A DNA stretch of 23,919 nt, from NCBI GenBank assembly GCA_019415705.1, contig DXYS01000037.1, positions 7,783-31,701 on the forward strand, read 5' to 3'. Both the position numbers and the translations under genes were made by a program. Positions within the stretch are counted from its first letter, which is position 1. The number at the start of each line of letters is the position of its first letter. The DNA is from Bacteroidales bacterium (GTDB taxonomy: Bacteria > Bacteroidota > Bacteroidia > Bacteroidales > Muribaculaceae). The notes below the pieces were generated by a model. That model was given only the letters and a program-made list of their open reading frames with translations, was not told the DNA's origin and searched no databases. Below are positions 1-9,500 of this stretch, piece by piece.

Positions 1-930
1 GTCGATGATGGTGTCGGGTGTGACGTAGTGAGTGACATCGGCGATGTGCACACCGACCTCATAGTTGCCGTTGGGTAGGGTGCGTATCGACAGGGCGTCG
101 TCAAAGTCTTTGGCGTCCTTGGGGTCGATGGTGAAGGTGGTCACGCCGCGCATGTCTTCGCGTGCGGCCACGACTTCGTCGGTGATGCCGGCGTCGATTT
201 TTTCAGCGGCCTTCTCGACGGCCTCAGGGTAGCGGTAAGGCAGGCCGAACTCGGCGAGGATGGCGTGTATTTCGGCTGTATTCTCGCCCGTCTTGCCGAG
301 TATGTCGACGACTTCGCCGACGGGATTCTTGGCGTCGTCGGGCCAGTCGGTGATGCGCACGATGGCTTTGTCGCCGGTCGTGCCGCCGTGGAGTTTGGCG
401 CGCGGAATGAAAATGTCGGTGGCGAGAAACTTGGAGTCGGTCAGCAATGTGGCGTAGTGGCGGTCGACCTTGAGAGTGCCTATGAATGTCTGGTCTTTTT
501 TCTCTATTATCTCGATGACCTCGGCCTCAGGCTCGCGGCCCTTGACACGTGCCGCGATGCTCACTTTGACGCGGTCGCCGTTGAGAGCATGCATCGAGTT
601 ACGCTCGGCCACGAAGATAGCGTCGCCCGGTTCGTCACCGTCGAGTATGACACCGTTCTTGCCGTTGGCACGACGCACGAATGTGCCTGTATCGACCGAC
701 GAGCGCTGCGGGGCTTTGTAAATGCCGGGCGCCACTTCGACAATCACTCCGTCAAAAGCGAGTTCGGCGAGATAAAGCGCCACGGAGCGCTGCGCTGCGT
801 GGGCTTCGAGACCGAGGGATGCCGAGACCTGCTTGTAATTGAATGTATTGTTTTCCTGTCGGCTGATGTAGCTGTCGACGGCTGATGAAATTTCGACGGT
901 CTGTCGTTGTTTTTTTGTATTTCGTGCCAT
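1..930 (-). CDS. rnr: Ribonuclease R, N-terminal part (gene runs off the left edge)
   Basis: The minus frame is open for 310 codons from ATG at 928-930 to the window edge with no stop, so the C-terminal part of the catalytic domain and any S1 domain lie outside. The protein begins MARNTKKQRQ. An N-terminal winged-helix-like segment (about residues 15-75) and OB-fold cold-shock-like segments (about 80-220) precede the start of the RNB exonuclease domain. The RNB active-site signature is present as DPKDAKDFDDALS, with DFDDA at residues 275-279; these aspartates bind catalytic Mg2+ in the RNase II/R family. Family knowledge: RNase R is a processive 3'-to-5' hydrolytic exoribonuclease acting on structured RNA and in rRNA and mRNA quality control. 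It lies 87 bp downstream of gyrB on the same strand, with a hairpin between. RNase II is the alternative, but the N-terminal helix-turn-helix-like extension favours RNase R. Confidence 0.93.
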   Translation of the reverse strand, partial: MARNTKKQRQTVEISSAVDSYISRQENNTFNYKQVSASLGLEAHAAQRSVALYLAELAFDGVIVEVAPGIYKAPQRSSVDTGTFVRRANGKNGVILDGDEPGDAIFVAERNSMHALNGDRVKVSIAARVKGREPEAEVIEIIEKKDQTFIGTLKVDRHYATLLTDSKFLATDIFIPRAKLHGGTTGDKAIVRITDWPDDAKNPVGEVVDILGKTGENTAEIHAILAEFGLPYRYPEAVEKAAEKIDAGITDEVVAAREDMRGVTTFTIDPKDAKDFDDALSIRTLPNGNYEVGVHIADVTHYVTPDTIID

Positions 931-966
931 TGTTGTCGTATGTTAGTCGTGCTTTAAGCTATAACA

Positions 967-1002
967 ACGGCCCGTGTCGTGATGTTTTTGAGCACGGGCC
1001 GT
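967..1002 (-). terminator. Probable gyrB terminator hairpin
   Basis: A perfect 10-bp inverted repeat (ACGGCCCGTG at 967-976, CACGGGCCGT at 993-1002) with a 16-nt loop lies between the gyrB stop and the rnr start. Read on the minus strand it is followed by TTGTTATAG, only a weak U-tract. It may terminate gyrB partially, or it could be a processing or stability hairpin. Confidence 0.5.
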
Positions 1003-1017
1003 ATGATTGTCTTTATG

Positions 1018-2949
1018 TTATGCGTCGATGTTGGCGTAGTTGGCGTTTGACTCGATGAAGTCTCGTCGCGGCCCGACGTCTTCGCCCATCAGCATAGAGA
1101 ATATTCGGTCGGCCTCTGCCGCATCGCTGATGTGCACTTGTTTGAGCATGCGGCCTTCGGGTGACATTGTCGTGTCGCGGAGCTCCTGAGCGCTCATCTC
1201 GCCGAGACCTTTATAGCGCTGGACGTATGTGCCTTTGCCGTGCTCGTCAACAAATTTCTGCACCTGCTGGTCGGTCCAGCAGTATTCCTCGACTTTGCCT
1301 CGCTTGCATTTGTAGAGCGGCGGAGTGGCGAGGTAGAGATAGCCGTTCTCGATGACGGGGCGCATGCGGCGGAAGAAGAAGGTCATCAGCAGTGTGGCGA
1401 TGTGGCTGCCGTCGACATCGGCATCGGTCATGATAATGATTTTGTGGTAGGCGAGTTTGGCGAGGTTGGCCTCCTTGGGGTCTTCTTCGGTGCCGATGGT
1501 GACGCGGAGCGCACGGAAGAGGTTGGTGATTTCCTCGTTTTCGAAGATTTTGTGCTCCATGGCTTTCTCGACATTGAGAATCTTGCCTCGCAGCGGCAGG
1601 ATGGCTTGGAATGTGCGGTCACGGCCCTGTTTGGCTGTGCCGCCGGCCGAGTCACCCTCGACGATGAAGAGTTCGCAGTCTTCGGCTGTGCGTGACGAGC
1701 AGTCGGCGAGTTTGCCGGGCAGGCCGCCGCCCGAGAGCGGAGACTTGCGCTGCACTTTCTGACGGGCGTTGTAGGCGGCGTGACGTGCCTGAGCGGCGAG
1801 TATCACTTTGTCGACGATGGTGCGTGCCTGACGGGGATTCTCCTCAAGGTAGTTTCGCAGTGCCTCGCTGACCGCGGTCTGCACGGCGCCTATGACCTCC
1901 GAGTTGCCGAGTTTTGTTTTGGTCTGGCCTTCAAACTGCGGCTCCATGACCTTGACGGAGATGACTGCTGTCAGTCCCTCACGGAAGTCGTCGCTTGAGA
2001 TTTCGACCTTGGCGTTCTTGAGCAGGTTGTTGTCTTCGGCATATTTCTTGAGAGTTGATGTGAGGCCGCGTCTGAAGCCTGTCAGGTGCGTGCCGCCCTC
2101 GATGGTGTTGATGTTGTTGACAAACGAGTAGACGTTCTCGTTGTAGGTGTTGTTATATGTCAGTGCGACCTCGACGGGGATGCCCTGACGCTCTGTGCGC
2201 AGGTCGATGACGTCGTCGATGAGCGACTCTTTGTTGGAGTCAATGTATCGCACGAACTCGCGCAGGCCCTCAGCCGAGTAGAATGTCTCGCTGCGTGCGA
2301 CGCCCTCGGCGTTGACCTCACGCATGTCGGTGAGCTTGAGGGTAATGCCGGCGTTGAGGAAGGCAAGGTCGCGCAGACGGTTGGCCAATGTCGAGTAGTC
2401 ATAGACAGTGACTGTGAAAATCGATGCGTCGGGCTTGAATGTAATCATTGTGCCGGTGCGCTCGCTTTCGCCTATGATCTGCAACTCTGAGGTGGGTTTG
2501 CCGCATGAGTATTCCTGCATGTATGCTTTGCCGTTGCGGTGCACTTCGGCGCGCAGATATGTCGACAGCGCGTTGACGCAGCTCACGCCGACGCCGTGCA
2601 GACCACCCGATACTTTGTATGAACCTTTGTCAAATTTACCGCCCGCGTGGAGCACGGTGAGGACGACCTCGAGAGCGCTCTTGTGCTCTTTCTCGTGCAG
2701 GTCTACCGGGATGCCTCGGCCGTTGTCGACGACCGTAATCGAGTTGTCGGCGTTGATTGTGACTTCGATGTGGGTGGCGTAGCCGGCGAGGGCCTCGTCG
2801 ATAGAGTTGTCGACTACCTCGTAGACAAGGTGATGGAGGCCCTTGGCGGAGATGTCTCCGATGTACATGGCCGGTCTTTTGCGCACGGCCTCAAGGCCTT
2901 CGAGCACCTGTATGTTACTGGCGCTATATTCTTCTGGTTGATTTGACAT
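1018..2949 (-). CDS. gyrB: DNA gyrase subunit B
   Basis: A 643-residue protein of the normal length for GyrB in Bacteroidetes, which lack the large insertion of the E. coli protein. The N-terminal GHKL ATPase shows EVVDNSIDEA (residues 44-53), whose Glu and Asn contact catalytic water and Mg2+, then VVDNGRGIPV and the glycine-rich GGLHGVGVSCVNALS lid. The TOPRIM domain shows IVEGDSAGG (E431) and MTDADVDGSH (D509, D511, D513), the metal-binding residues of DNA cleavage. The C-terminal QRYKGLGEMSAQELRDTTM is typical of GyrB. Established role: with GyrA it introduces negative supercoils using ATP. ParE is the alternative, but the protein as a whole reads as GyrB. The start MSNQPEEYSA is set by a well-placed promoter 44 bp upstream and has no Shine-Dalgarno site, as usual in this phylum. 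Confidence 0.96.
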   Translation of the reverse strand: MSNQPEEYSASNIQVLEGLEAVRKRPAMYIGDISAKGLHHLVYEVVDNSIDEALAGYATHIEVTINADNSITVVDNGRGIPVDLHEKEHKSALEVVLTVLHAGGKFDKGSYKVSGGLHGVGVSCVNALSTYLRAEVHRNGKAYMQEYSCGKPTSELQIIGESERTGTMITFKPDASIFTVTVYDYSTLANRLRDLAFLNAGITLKLTDMREVNAEGVARSETFYSAEGLREFVRYIDSNKESLIDDVIDLRTERQGIPVEVALTYNNTYNENVYSFVNNINTIEGGTHLTGFRRGLTSTLKKYAEDNNLLKNAKVEISSDDFREGLTAVISVKVMEPQFEGQTKTKLGNSEVIGAVQTAVSEALRNYLEENPRQARTIVDKVILAAQARHAAYNARQKVQRKSPLSGGGLPGKLADCSSRTAEDCELFIVEGDSAGGTAKQGRDRTFQAILPLRGKILNVEKAMEHKIFENEEITNLFRALRVTIGTEEDPKEANLAKLAYHKIIIMTDADVDGSHIATLLMTFFFRRMRPVIENGYLYLATPPLYKCKRGKVEEYCWTDQQVQKFVDEHGKGTYVQRYKGLGEMSAQELRDTTMSPEGRMLKQVHISDAAEADRIFSMLMGEDVGPRRDFIESNANYANIDA

Positions 2950-2993
2950 ATTTGTATTGGGAATCTTTTATTTTCTACAGTGAATTTGTTATG

Positions 2994-3025
2994 CAAAGTT
3001 AGGAAAAAATTGTGGTAGCACCAAA
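2994..3025 (-). promoter_or_regulatory. gyrB promoter (Bacteroidetes -33/-7 type)
   Basis: On the minus strand, TTTG (3022-3025) is separated by 20 bp from TAACTTTG (2994-3001), an exact fit to the Bacteroides TTTG-N19-21-TANNTTTG promoter. The -7 box ends 44 bp upstream of the gyrB start codon. Confidence 0.8.
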
Positions 3026-3058
3026 TTTTCAGGAGGGCAAGTCTTACTAATTTAATAT

Positions 3059-3080
3059 GCGCGCGTTTACGTACGCGCGC
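3059..3080. repeat. GC-only palindrome between divergent gyrB and GH43 genes
   Basis: GCGCGCGT (3059-3066) and ACGCGCGC (3073-3080) form a perfect 8-bp stem around a TTACGT loop. It sits in an AT-rich intergenic region upstream of both divergent promoters. No U-tract follows on either strand, so it is not a standard terminator. Its function is unknown: it could bind a regulator or form a cruciform in a region sensitive to supercoiling. Confidence 0.6.
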
Positions 3081-3142
3081 GTGAGGCAAATGCACTATCC
3101 ATTCCCGTCAATTTATCACTGTCTGATAAGCTGTCGCGGTGA

Positions 3143-3150
3143 TATTTTTG
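3143..3150 (+). promoter_or_regulatory. Possible -7 box for the GH43 gene
   Basis: TATTTTTG matches the TANNTTTG -7 consensus and ends 43 bp before the GH43 start codon. The expected -33 position holds only CTGT, so this promoter would be weak or activator-dependent. Confidence 0.35.
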
Positions 3151-3193
3151 TAAACTTCAAATAATCTGATATCAAATAAAAACAGCAGAAAAT

Positions 3194-4876
3194 ATGAAAA
3201 TAAGACATGTGTTGGCTGTCATGGTGGCGGCTGTCTTCGGAGGCAGCGCGCTGTCGGCCGAAACAGGGTGCGTCGCGGTCAGAAGTTTTGTCTACGAAGG
3301 CAATGATGATTATTATCGGGAAAACCCGCTGACTTCACCCACGCAGTTCTATAATCCCATAATTCCCGGCTGGCATTCTGACCCGAGCGTCGTGTGTGTC
3401 GGTGACGATTACTGGCTGGTGGTGTCGACTTTCGGCTATTATCCGGGCGTGCCGCTTTTTCACAGCCGCGACTTGGTCAACTGGGAGATGACGCGCAACG
3501 TGCTCGACCGTCCGTCGCAGCTGCCTTATCTGCAGGGGCAGTCGCTCGGCAAGGGCGGCATATATGCGCCCCACATTTCTTATAATCCGGCCAACAAGCT
3601 GTTTTATATGGTCACGACTGATGTGGGGCGCAAAAACGGTCACTTCTATGTGACGACCGCCGACCCGGCCTCTGACTGGAGTGACCCGGTGTGGCTTGAC
3701 GGCATCGACGGCATTGACCCTTCGTTTTTCTTCGATGCCAACGGCAAATCGTATATTGTCTATAAAGAGGACACGACCGGCAAGCCCAAATGGAGCAACT
3801 TCCGCTCGATACGCTTCATAGAGTTTGACTCCGCCAATGGCAACACTGTCGGCGAGTCATGGACATTCGACGAGGCCGGCGTAGGCCCGGAGGAGAAACT
3901 CGACCGTGACGAGGGACCGCATATTTATAAAATCAATGGTCGCTACTATCTGATTTGCGCCGAGGGCGGCACCGGCAGTCAGCACTCGGCTGTCATCTAC
4001 CGGGCCGACGACGTGCGCGGTCCGTGGACTCGCTGGAGCCGCAACCCGATGCTGACACAGCGCCATCTGAAGGATAACCGCACCAATCCCGTCACCTGTG
4101 CCGGACATGCCGACCTCGTCGAGACACCCGAGGGTGAGTGGTGGGCTGTCTTTCTTGCGCAGCGTCCGGGTCCCGGCAAGTTTCAGGCTCTCGGTCGCGA
4201 GACATTTATGATGCCTGTCAAATGGAGCCTCGACGGATATCCTTATATGACTCAGGCTACAGACACTGTGCCCATGGTGCTTGAGCGCAAGGCGGCGCGC
4301 CGGGGCGACAACATGATTTCGGGCAATTTTGTCTGGACTGACGATTTCAGCGCGCCGAAACTGCGTCCCGAGTGGATGTCGCTGCGCGGCGACGCCTCGC
4401 ATTATTACACACTCGGCAAAGACGGCCTCCGTCTCGCCTATGGCGAGGAACTGTCGACAGGCGCGGGCACTCCCGCTTATCTCGGACGCCGCCTGCAGCA
4501 TCATAAATTCGATGTTGAGACGGGCCTCGTCTTTGACAAGACGCCGTCGGCCGGCGAGAGTGCGGGTCTGATGATACTCAAGACCGAGGACCGTCAGTAT
4601 TATCTTGCTGTCGGCGACAAGGCTGTCGAGCTCCGACAGATAGGCCGCAAAGGCGCTGTCGACGTGCTCGCCTCAGAGCCTGTCGATTTCGCCAAGGGCC
4701 GAAACTTCGTTCTGAAAGTCGTGTCTGACGGCGAGCGTTATGACTTTATGTGGCGTCAGGGCGACCGCGGCGAATGGCATAAATTAGCCTCGGGGGTGGA
4801 TGCGTCATATGTATCATGTGACCGCACGGGCGGTTTTACGGGTGCTACAGTCGGCGTATATGCCGAGCGACGATGA
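3194..4876 (+). CDS. Exported glycoside hydrolase family 43 (beta-xylosidase/alpha-L-arabinofuranosidase type)
   Basis: A 560-residue protein with a signal peptide (MKIRHVLAVMVAAVFGGSALSA, residues 1-22). The five-bladed beta-propeller GH43 domain covers about residues 50-340. The family's three acidic residues are visible: D63 in GWHSDPS (general base), D175 in GIDPSFF (pKa modulator) and E240 in RDEGPH (general acid). A beta-sandwich C-terminal domain (about 375-560) resembles the GH43 C2/DUF1349 module of beta-xylosidases. By family, such enzymes release xylose or arabinose from the ends of hemicellulose oligosaccharides in an inverting reaction, here probably in the periplasm or at the cell surface. 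The exact substrate cannot be read from the sequence. No SusC/SusD or regulator is adjacent, so this is an orphan enzyme rather than part of a visible utilisation locus. Confidence 0.88.
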   Translation: MKIRHVLAVMVAAVFGGSALSAETGCVAVRSFVYEGNDDYYRENPLTSPTQFYNPIIPGWHSDPSVVCVGDDYWLVVSTFGYYPGVPLFHSRDLVNWEMTRNVLDRPSQLPYLQGQSLGKGGIYAPHISYNPANKLFYMVTTDVGRKNGHFYVTTADPASDWSDPVWLDGIDGIDPSFFFDANGKSYIVYKEDTTGKPKWSNFRSIRFIEFDSANGNTVGESWTFDEAGVGPEEKLDRDEGPHIYKINGRYYLICAEGGTGSQHSAVIYRADDVRGPWTRWSRNPMLTQRHLKDNRTNPVTCAGHADLVETPEGEWWAVFLAQRPGPGKFQALGRETFMMPVKWSLDGYPYMTQATDTVPMVLERKAARRGDNMISGNFVWTDDFSAPKLRPEWMSLRGDASHYYTLGKDGLRLAYGEELSTGAGTPAYLGRRLQHHKFDVETGLVFDKTPSAGESAGLMILKTEDRQYYLAVGDKAVELRQIGRKGAVDVLASEPVDFAKGRNFVLKVVSDGERYDFMWRQGDRGEWHKLASGVDASYVSCDRTGGFTGATVGVYAERR

Positions 4877-4978
4877 AATCGGCTTTCTGAGCATTCTCCT
4901 TAAAGCGTTGAGTTACAATGAGCAAAAAATCCGAATAAAAATTAAAGTGTGAAAAAATATAAAATTAAAGCGGATTTA

Positions 4979-5010
4979 TTTGCATGATTCGAAAAAGCTC
5001 TTTACCTTTG
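4979..5010 (+). promoter_or_regulatory. tRNA-Pro promoter
   Basis: TTTG (4979-4982), a 20-bp spacer and TACCTTTG (5003-5010) match the Bacteroidetes consensus exactly, 20 bp upstream of the mature tRNA. The tRNA therefore has its own promoter and does not depend on read-through from GH43. Confidence 0.8.
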
Positions 5011-5030
5011 CATCGCTTTTCAGAAATAAT

Positions 5031-5104
5031 CGGGGTGTAGCTCAGTTGGTTAGAGTACGCGTCTGGGGGGCGTGAGGTCGCTAGTTCGAGTCTAGTCACC
5101 CCGA
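5031..5104 (+). tRNA. tRNA-Pro (anticodon GGG)
   Basis: A full cloverleaf can be folded by eye. Acceptor CGGGGTG (5031-5037) pairs with CACCCCG (5097-5103), with discriminator A at 5104. The D arm is GCTC...GAGT. The anticodon stem CGCGT/GCGTG closes a 7-nt loop CTGGGGG, placing GGG at positions 34-36 after the invariant U33. The T arm is GCTAG-TTCGAGT-CTAGT. GGG reads proline CCC and CCU codons. CCA is not encoded (ACA follows), so the 3' end must be added by tRNA nucleotidyltransferase. It sits between a strong promoter and a strong terminator as a single-gene unit. Confidence 0.95.
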
Positions 5105-5117
5105 CAAAATGAAGCGG

Positions 5118-5146
5118 AAGCGGTGAATTTTTTTCACCGCTTTTTT
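5118..5146 (+). terminator. Terminator of tRNA-Pro
   Basis: A 10-bp perfect stem (AAGCGGTGAA at 5118-5127, TTCACCGCTT at 5133-5142) with a T-rich loop leads into a T run (5141-5146). This is a classical intrinsic terminator 13 bp after the tRNA. Confidence 0.9.
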
Positions 5147-5154
5147 GTGTCTAT

Positions 5155-5187
5155 ATTGGCCTGATTAGCATAAGTTTTATAACTTTG
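5155..5187 (+). promoter_or_regulatory. Promoter of the M64 peptidase gene
   Basis: ATTG (5155-5158), a 21-bp spacer and TAACTTTG (5180-5187) fit the Bacteroidetes promoter with a slightly imperfect -33. It lies just after the tRNA terminator and 39 bp before the start codon, and probably drives both the peptidase and the following GH95 gene. Confidence 0.65.
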
Positions 5188-5226
5188 CAAAGACGGTGCG
5201 GACTGTCCCGTCGTTAAACTGATATC

Positions 5227-6519
5227 ATGAGACCTCTTTCGTTCATCACTTTACTTTTGTCTCTGATTATATCTCCTGTCGCCGAGGCTCGGGCCGACTT
5301 CGGCCGTTTCTTTGCAGACAGCACCTTGCGCGTCGATTATATAATGGGCGCCGGACCGTCGTCGTCGCCGGTGATATTGCTTGACGGCATGTCCAAGAGC
5401 CCCGTGTGGGCCGGGAGACGCCACAATCTCGACAGTGTCCCTTTGGCCGGAAACGGCACGCTTACTCTCACCGACGCAGCTACGGGCGACACCATCTACC
5501 GCCATTCGTTTTCGACACTCTTTCAGGAATGGCTCGGCACTGATGAGCCGAGTCAGACAGCCCGCGCTTTTGAGACTGTATTGCTTGCGCCTCTGCCCAA
5601 AGCAGAGACGGTTGTCAGTGTCGAGCTCAGAGACGCACGCCATCAGCCGATGGCACGTATGAGCCATACATATCGTCCCGATGACGTTCTTGTCGCTGTC
5701 AGAGGCCGTAAAAAGCCGCAGACAGTCACGCTCAATGCAGCCTCGGTCGGTTGTGACCGCGCCATCGACGTGGCCATACTCGGCGAGGGATATACGGCGG
5801 CCGAGCGCGACTCGTTTGTCGCCGCAGCGCGTCGTGCGGCTACTGAGATACTGTCATACGAGCCGTTTGCGCGCTATCGCGACCGATTCAACATCGTCGC
5901 CGTCATCTCCGACTCTGATAACAGCGGTGTGTCTGTGCCGCGGCGCGGTGAATGGCTCGACACGTCGTTCGGCTCGCATTTCTCGACGTTTTACTCTGAC
6001 CGTTATCTGACTACACCTCGTGTCAAGGCTGTCCACGACGCCCTCGAGGGAGTGCCTTACGAGCACATCATCATCCTTGCCAACACAGACGAGTATGGGG
6101 GAGGCGGTATCTATAATTTATACACACTGACGGCGGCGCGTCATGAAATGATGCCGCCGGTAGTCGTGCATGAGTTCGGACACAGTTTCGGCGGCCTCGG
6201 AGACGAGTATTTCTATGAGGGAGATGTCATGGAAGATACTTATCCGACTGATATCGAGCCGTGGGAGCCGAATATTACCACTCTGGTCGACTTTGACTCC
6301 AAATGGCGCCACCTGATACCCGACGGTACGCCCGTGCCGACTCCCGCCGCCCGTGCCGCAGAGTTCCCGATAGGCGTTTTTGAGGGCGGAGGTTACTCGG
6401 CCAAGGGTGTTTATCGTCCGGCCGACCGTTGCCGCATGCGCGACAATCATTGGCCCGTTTTCTGTCCTGCATGTCAGTCGTGGCTCGAACGGCTTATCAT
6501 TTTTTACATCTCAGATTGA
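5227..6519 (+). CDS. Exported zinc metallopeptidase, M64 (IgA peptidase) family
   Basis: A 430-residue protein with a signal peptide (MRPLSFITLLLSLIISPVAEARA). An N-terminal beta-rich domain (about residues 25-165), matching the M64 N-terminal domain in layout, precedes the catalytic domain, which opens with VAILGEGYTAAERDSF. The zinc site is HEFGHSFGGLGDEY, with H315, E316 and H319 as the HExxH triad and the downstream GLGDEY typical of M64. A C-terminal RCRMRDNHWPVFCPACQSWL carries cysteines probably paired in the periplasm. Family knowledge: the founding member cleaves human IgA, but most gut homologues have no proven substrate, so the IgA name is only a family label. It has its own promoter and is followed after 70 bp by a GH95 gene with no recognisable promoter between, which suggests one transcript. 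Confidence 0.88.
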   Translation: MRPLSFITLLLSLIISPVAEARADFGRFFADSTLRVDYIMGAGPSSSPVILLDGMSKSPVWAGRRHNLDSVPLAGNGTLTLTDAATGDTIYRHSFSTLFQEWLGTDEPSQTARAFETVLLAPLPKAETVVSVELRDARHQPMARMSHTYRPDDVLVAVRGRKKPQTVTLNAASVGCDRAIDVAILGEGYTAAERDSFVAAARRAATEILSYEPFARYRDRFNIVAVISDSDNSGVSVPRRGEWLDTSFGSHFSTFYSDRYLTTPRVKAVHDALEGVPYEHIIILANTDEYGGGGIYNLYTLTAARHEMMPPVVVHEFGHSFGGLGDEYFYEGDVMEDTYPTDIEPWEPNITTLVDFDSKWRHLIPDGTPVPTPAARAAEFPIGVFEGGGYSAKGVYRPADRCRMRDNHWPVFCPACQSWLERLIIFYISD

Positions 6520-6589
6520 CAATATCTTAGCCTGATAAATTCATCAATTAATAAATCTTCATCATTTACCAAAAAAATCATTATTACGC

Positions 6590-9500
6590 ATGAAAAAATC
6601 AATTTTGCTCTGTGCTCTTGCGGCAACGGCTTTTGCCGCCGGCGGCCAGACAACGACTCAGGCGCCCATGCGCGCGGTCTATGACCGCCCGGCTGCCGAC
6701 TGGGAGTCAGAAGCTCTCCCGATCGGTAACGGTTACATGGGAGCCATGATTTTCGGAGGTGTTTTCAATGACCAGATTCAAGTCAACGAAAAGACCCTGT
6801 GGTCAGGCGGTCCGTCGGAGGACGCAGACTATGACGGCGGTCATCGCTGGACACCGGCCGTGACGCACGCCGCCCTGCAGGAGTTCCGCACCGAGCTGCA
6901 GAAACGTATGTCGGCTTTTGACAACTCGACATACGAGCGCACCCACAATGTCAATGACGCCAAGTCGTATAACAATGACGGCTTTTATGACGACAAATGG
7001 CAAAAAGATTATGTGCTTAACCGCATGCTCGGCACCAAGGAGCACTTCGGATCGTTCCAGACTCTCGGCGACATCATGATTGAAGACACTGGTTTCCCGA
7101 TCATCGACCAGTCGACGATTAAGACTAACTATGACAACTCAAAGAACGCAAGCGAGACTGTCAAGGCGCTCTTTGACGGCAGTCATACGACAAAATGGTT
7201 CTCTGAGGACTTCAACGGTACATCTTTCCCCGTTAGAATCGAATGGGCTTATACTAACGCTCCGACCGTTACAGGCTACACGCTCGTCTCGGGCAACGAT
7301 ATGCCCGTGCGCGACCCCAAAAAATGGGTGCTTTATGCGTCAGAAGACGGCAGCCGTTACAAGAAAATCGACGAGCAGGAAGGTATTTTCTGGACAGACG
7401 ACGAGCGCCGTGTGGCCAAAGACTTTACGCTTGCCTCGCCGGTCGCCGGATACAAATATTTCCGTCTGTCGATTTATTCGCTCGTAGGAGCCGGTCAGAA
7501 ACCGCAGATGTCGGAAATCGAACTCAAATTTGACGACAGCAATTTCAAGTATGACAACTATCAGCGCATGCTTGATATCGACAACGCTCTGCAGACGGTC
7601 GACTATAAATACAAAGATCAGAATTTCCACCGCGAGTATTTCCTGAGCTATCCCGACCGTGTGCTTGTGGTCAAGCTCACTTCTGACAAACCTTTCTCGC
7701 GCAAGATTTCGATGACAACGCCTCACTCTGACTACAGCCTCGCTGCAGCAACCGAGGGCGACGTCACCGCCATCACGCTGACCGGTTGGCCCACTCCCGT
7801 CAGCAGCAACCGCAACCGCGAGAATGACAACTGGCGCAACTGTCTTCGTTTCGCTTCTGTCCTCGCACTGCACTCGACCGACGGCAACGTCGCTGTCGAT
7901 GGTGACGCCATTGCTGTCACTGACGCCAAAGAGATTGTGCTCGTCATGTCTGCCGCCACAAACTACAAACCGTGCTATGACAACTCGTTCAACTATTTCT
8001 CGGCCGAGAATCCTCTCGACGTGGTCAGCGGTTTCATAAGCAGCGCACGCGGCAAAGATTATGACAGCCTTTTGGAAACGCATAAGGCTGATTACCGTAA
8101 TCTCTATGCGCGCAACGCCATCGCGCTCGGCGATAATCTGACACTGCCCTCGGCTCCCACAGACTCGTTGCTCGCCGACTACAGCGCCGGCACGGCTTCG
8201 CCCGAGGTCGACCGCTATCTTGAGACTCTGTATTATCAGTTCGGCCGTTATCTGCTCATCGCCTCGTCGCGCGAAGGCTCTCTGCCCGCCAACCTGCAGG
8301 GCGTATGGGGTAAGTCGCTCGCCAACGCATGGAACGCCGACTATCACACCAACATCAACATACAGATGAACTACTGGCCGGCCGAGCAGACCAACCTCTC
8401 GGAGTGCCACCTGCCTATGGTCGATTTCGTCCGCAGCCTTGAGCCGCGCGGCACCGTCACCGCTCAGCATTACCACTGCCGTCCCGACGGCGGCGACGTG
8501 CGCGGCTGGACCGCCTACCACGAGGTCAACGCATGGGGCAACACCGCTCCCGCTCAGGAGGGTACACACTCGATGTTCCCCGAGGGCGGCGCATGGATGT
8601 GTCAGGACATCTGGGAGCACTATCTCTTCACACAGGATCTCGACTTCCTGCGTAAGTATTTCCCCGTCATGAAGAATGCCGCACTTTTCTGGGTCGACAA
8701 CCTCTGGACTGACGCGCGCGACAACACTCTCGTAGCCAACCCGTCGATGTCGCCCGAGCACGGCGCCTTCTCGCTCGGCTGCACCGCCTCACAGGGCATC
8801 ATCTACGAACTCTTTGACGCCGTCGGCAAAGCCGCAGCGCTTCTCGGCGAGGCCGATAATGCCGAGGTCAAGGAAATCGCTGTCGCCATGAGCAAGCTCT
8901 CGATGCCTAAGATCGGTATCGGCGGCCAGTTTATGGAGTGGAAAGACGAGGTGCGCAACGACCTCACCGGTGACGGACGCTGGGACCCCGCACAGGGCCG
9001 CTATGTCGACACTCACCGTCACACCAACCACCTCTACTGGCTACACCCGGGCAGCCAGATTGTGCCGGGCCGCTCCGACAAGGAGAACGCCTATGTTGAC
9101 GCTATGAAAGTGACCCTTAACACCCGCGGTGACGAGGGCACGGGCTGGAGCCGCGCATGGAAGCTCAACTTCTGGGCACGTCTGCGCGACGGTGAGCATG
9201 CTCACACCATGCTGCGCAGCTGCATGAACCTCACGAAGCCCAACACATCTGTCGGCGGCGTCTATACCAACCTCTTCGACGCGCATCCGCCATTCCAGAT
9301 CGACGGCAACTTCGGCTTCACTTCGGGCGTTGCCGAGATGCTTATCCAGAGCCAAGGCGGCAAGATCGAGCTTATCCCCTCGATTCCGGCCGTCTGGAGC
9401 AAAGGCTCGTTCAAAGGCATGAAAGCCCGTGGCGGCTTTGAGGTCGACGCCGCTTGGAACAAGGGCGAGGTGACAGCCGTGCGCATCAAATCTCTTGCCG

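Noticed and set aside
265..885. Plus-strand open frame over the rnr region
   Set aside because: It is antisense to the RNase R frame, which carries a full RNB motif and continues to the window edge.
1240..1695. Open plus-strand frames over gyrB
   Set aside because: GyrB motifs are intact on the minus strand; these are shadow frames.
3857..4504. 215-codon antisense frame in GH43
   Set aside because: Overlaps the catalytic domain of GH43 and shows no recognisable protein features.
7340..8761. 473-codon open frame antisense to GH95
   Set aside because: It lies wholly inside the strongly supported GH95 gene. GC-rich codon usage opens the antisense frame; no family signature is seen.
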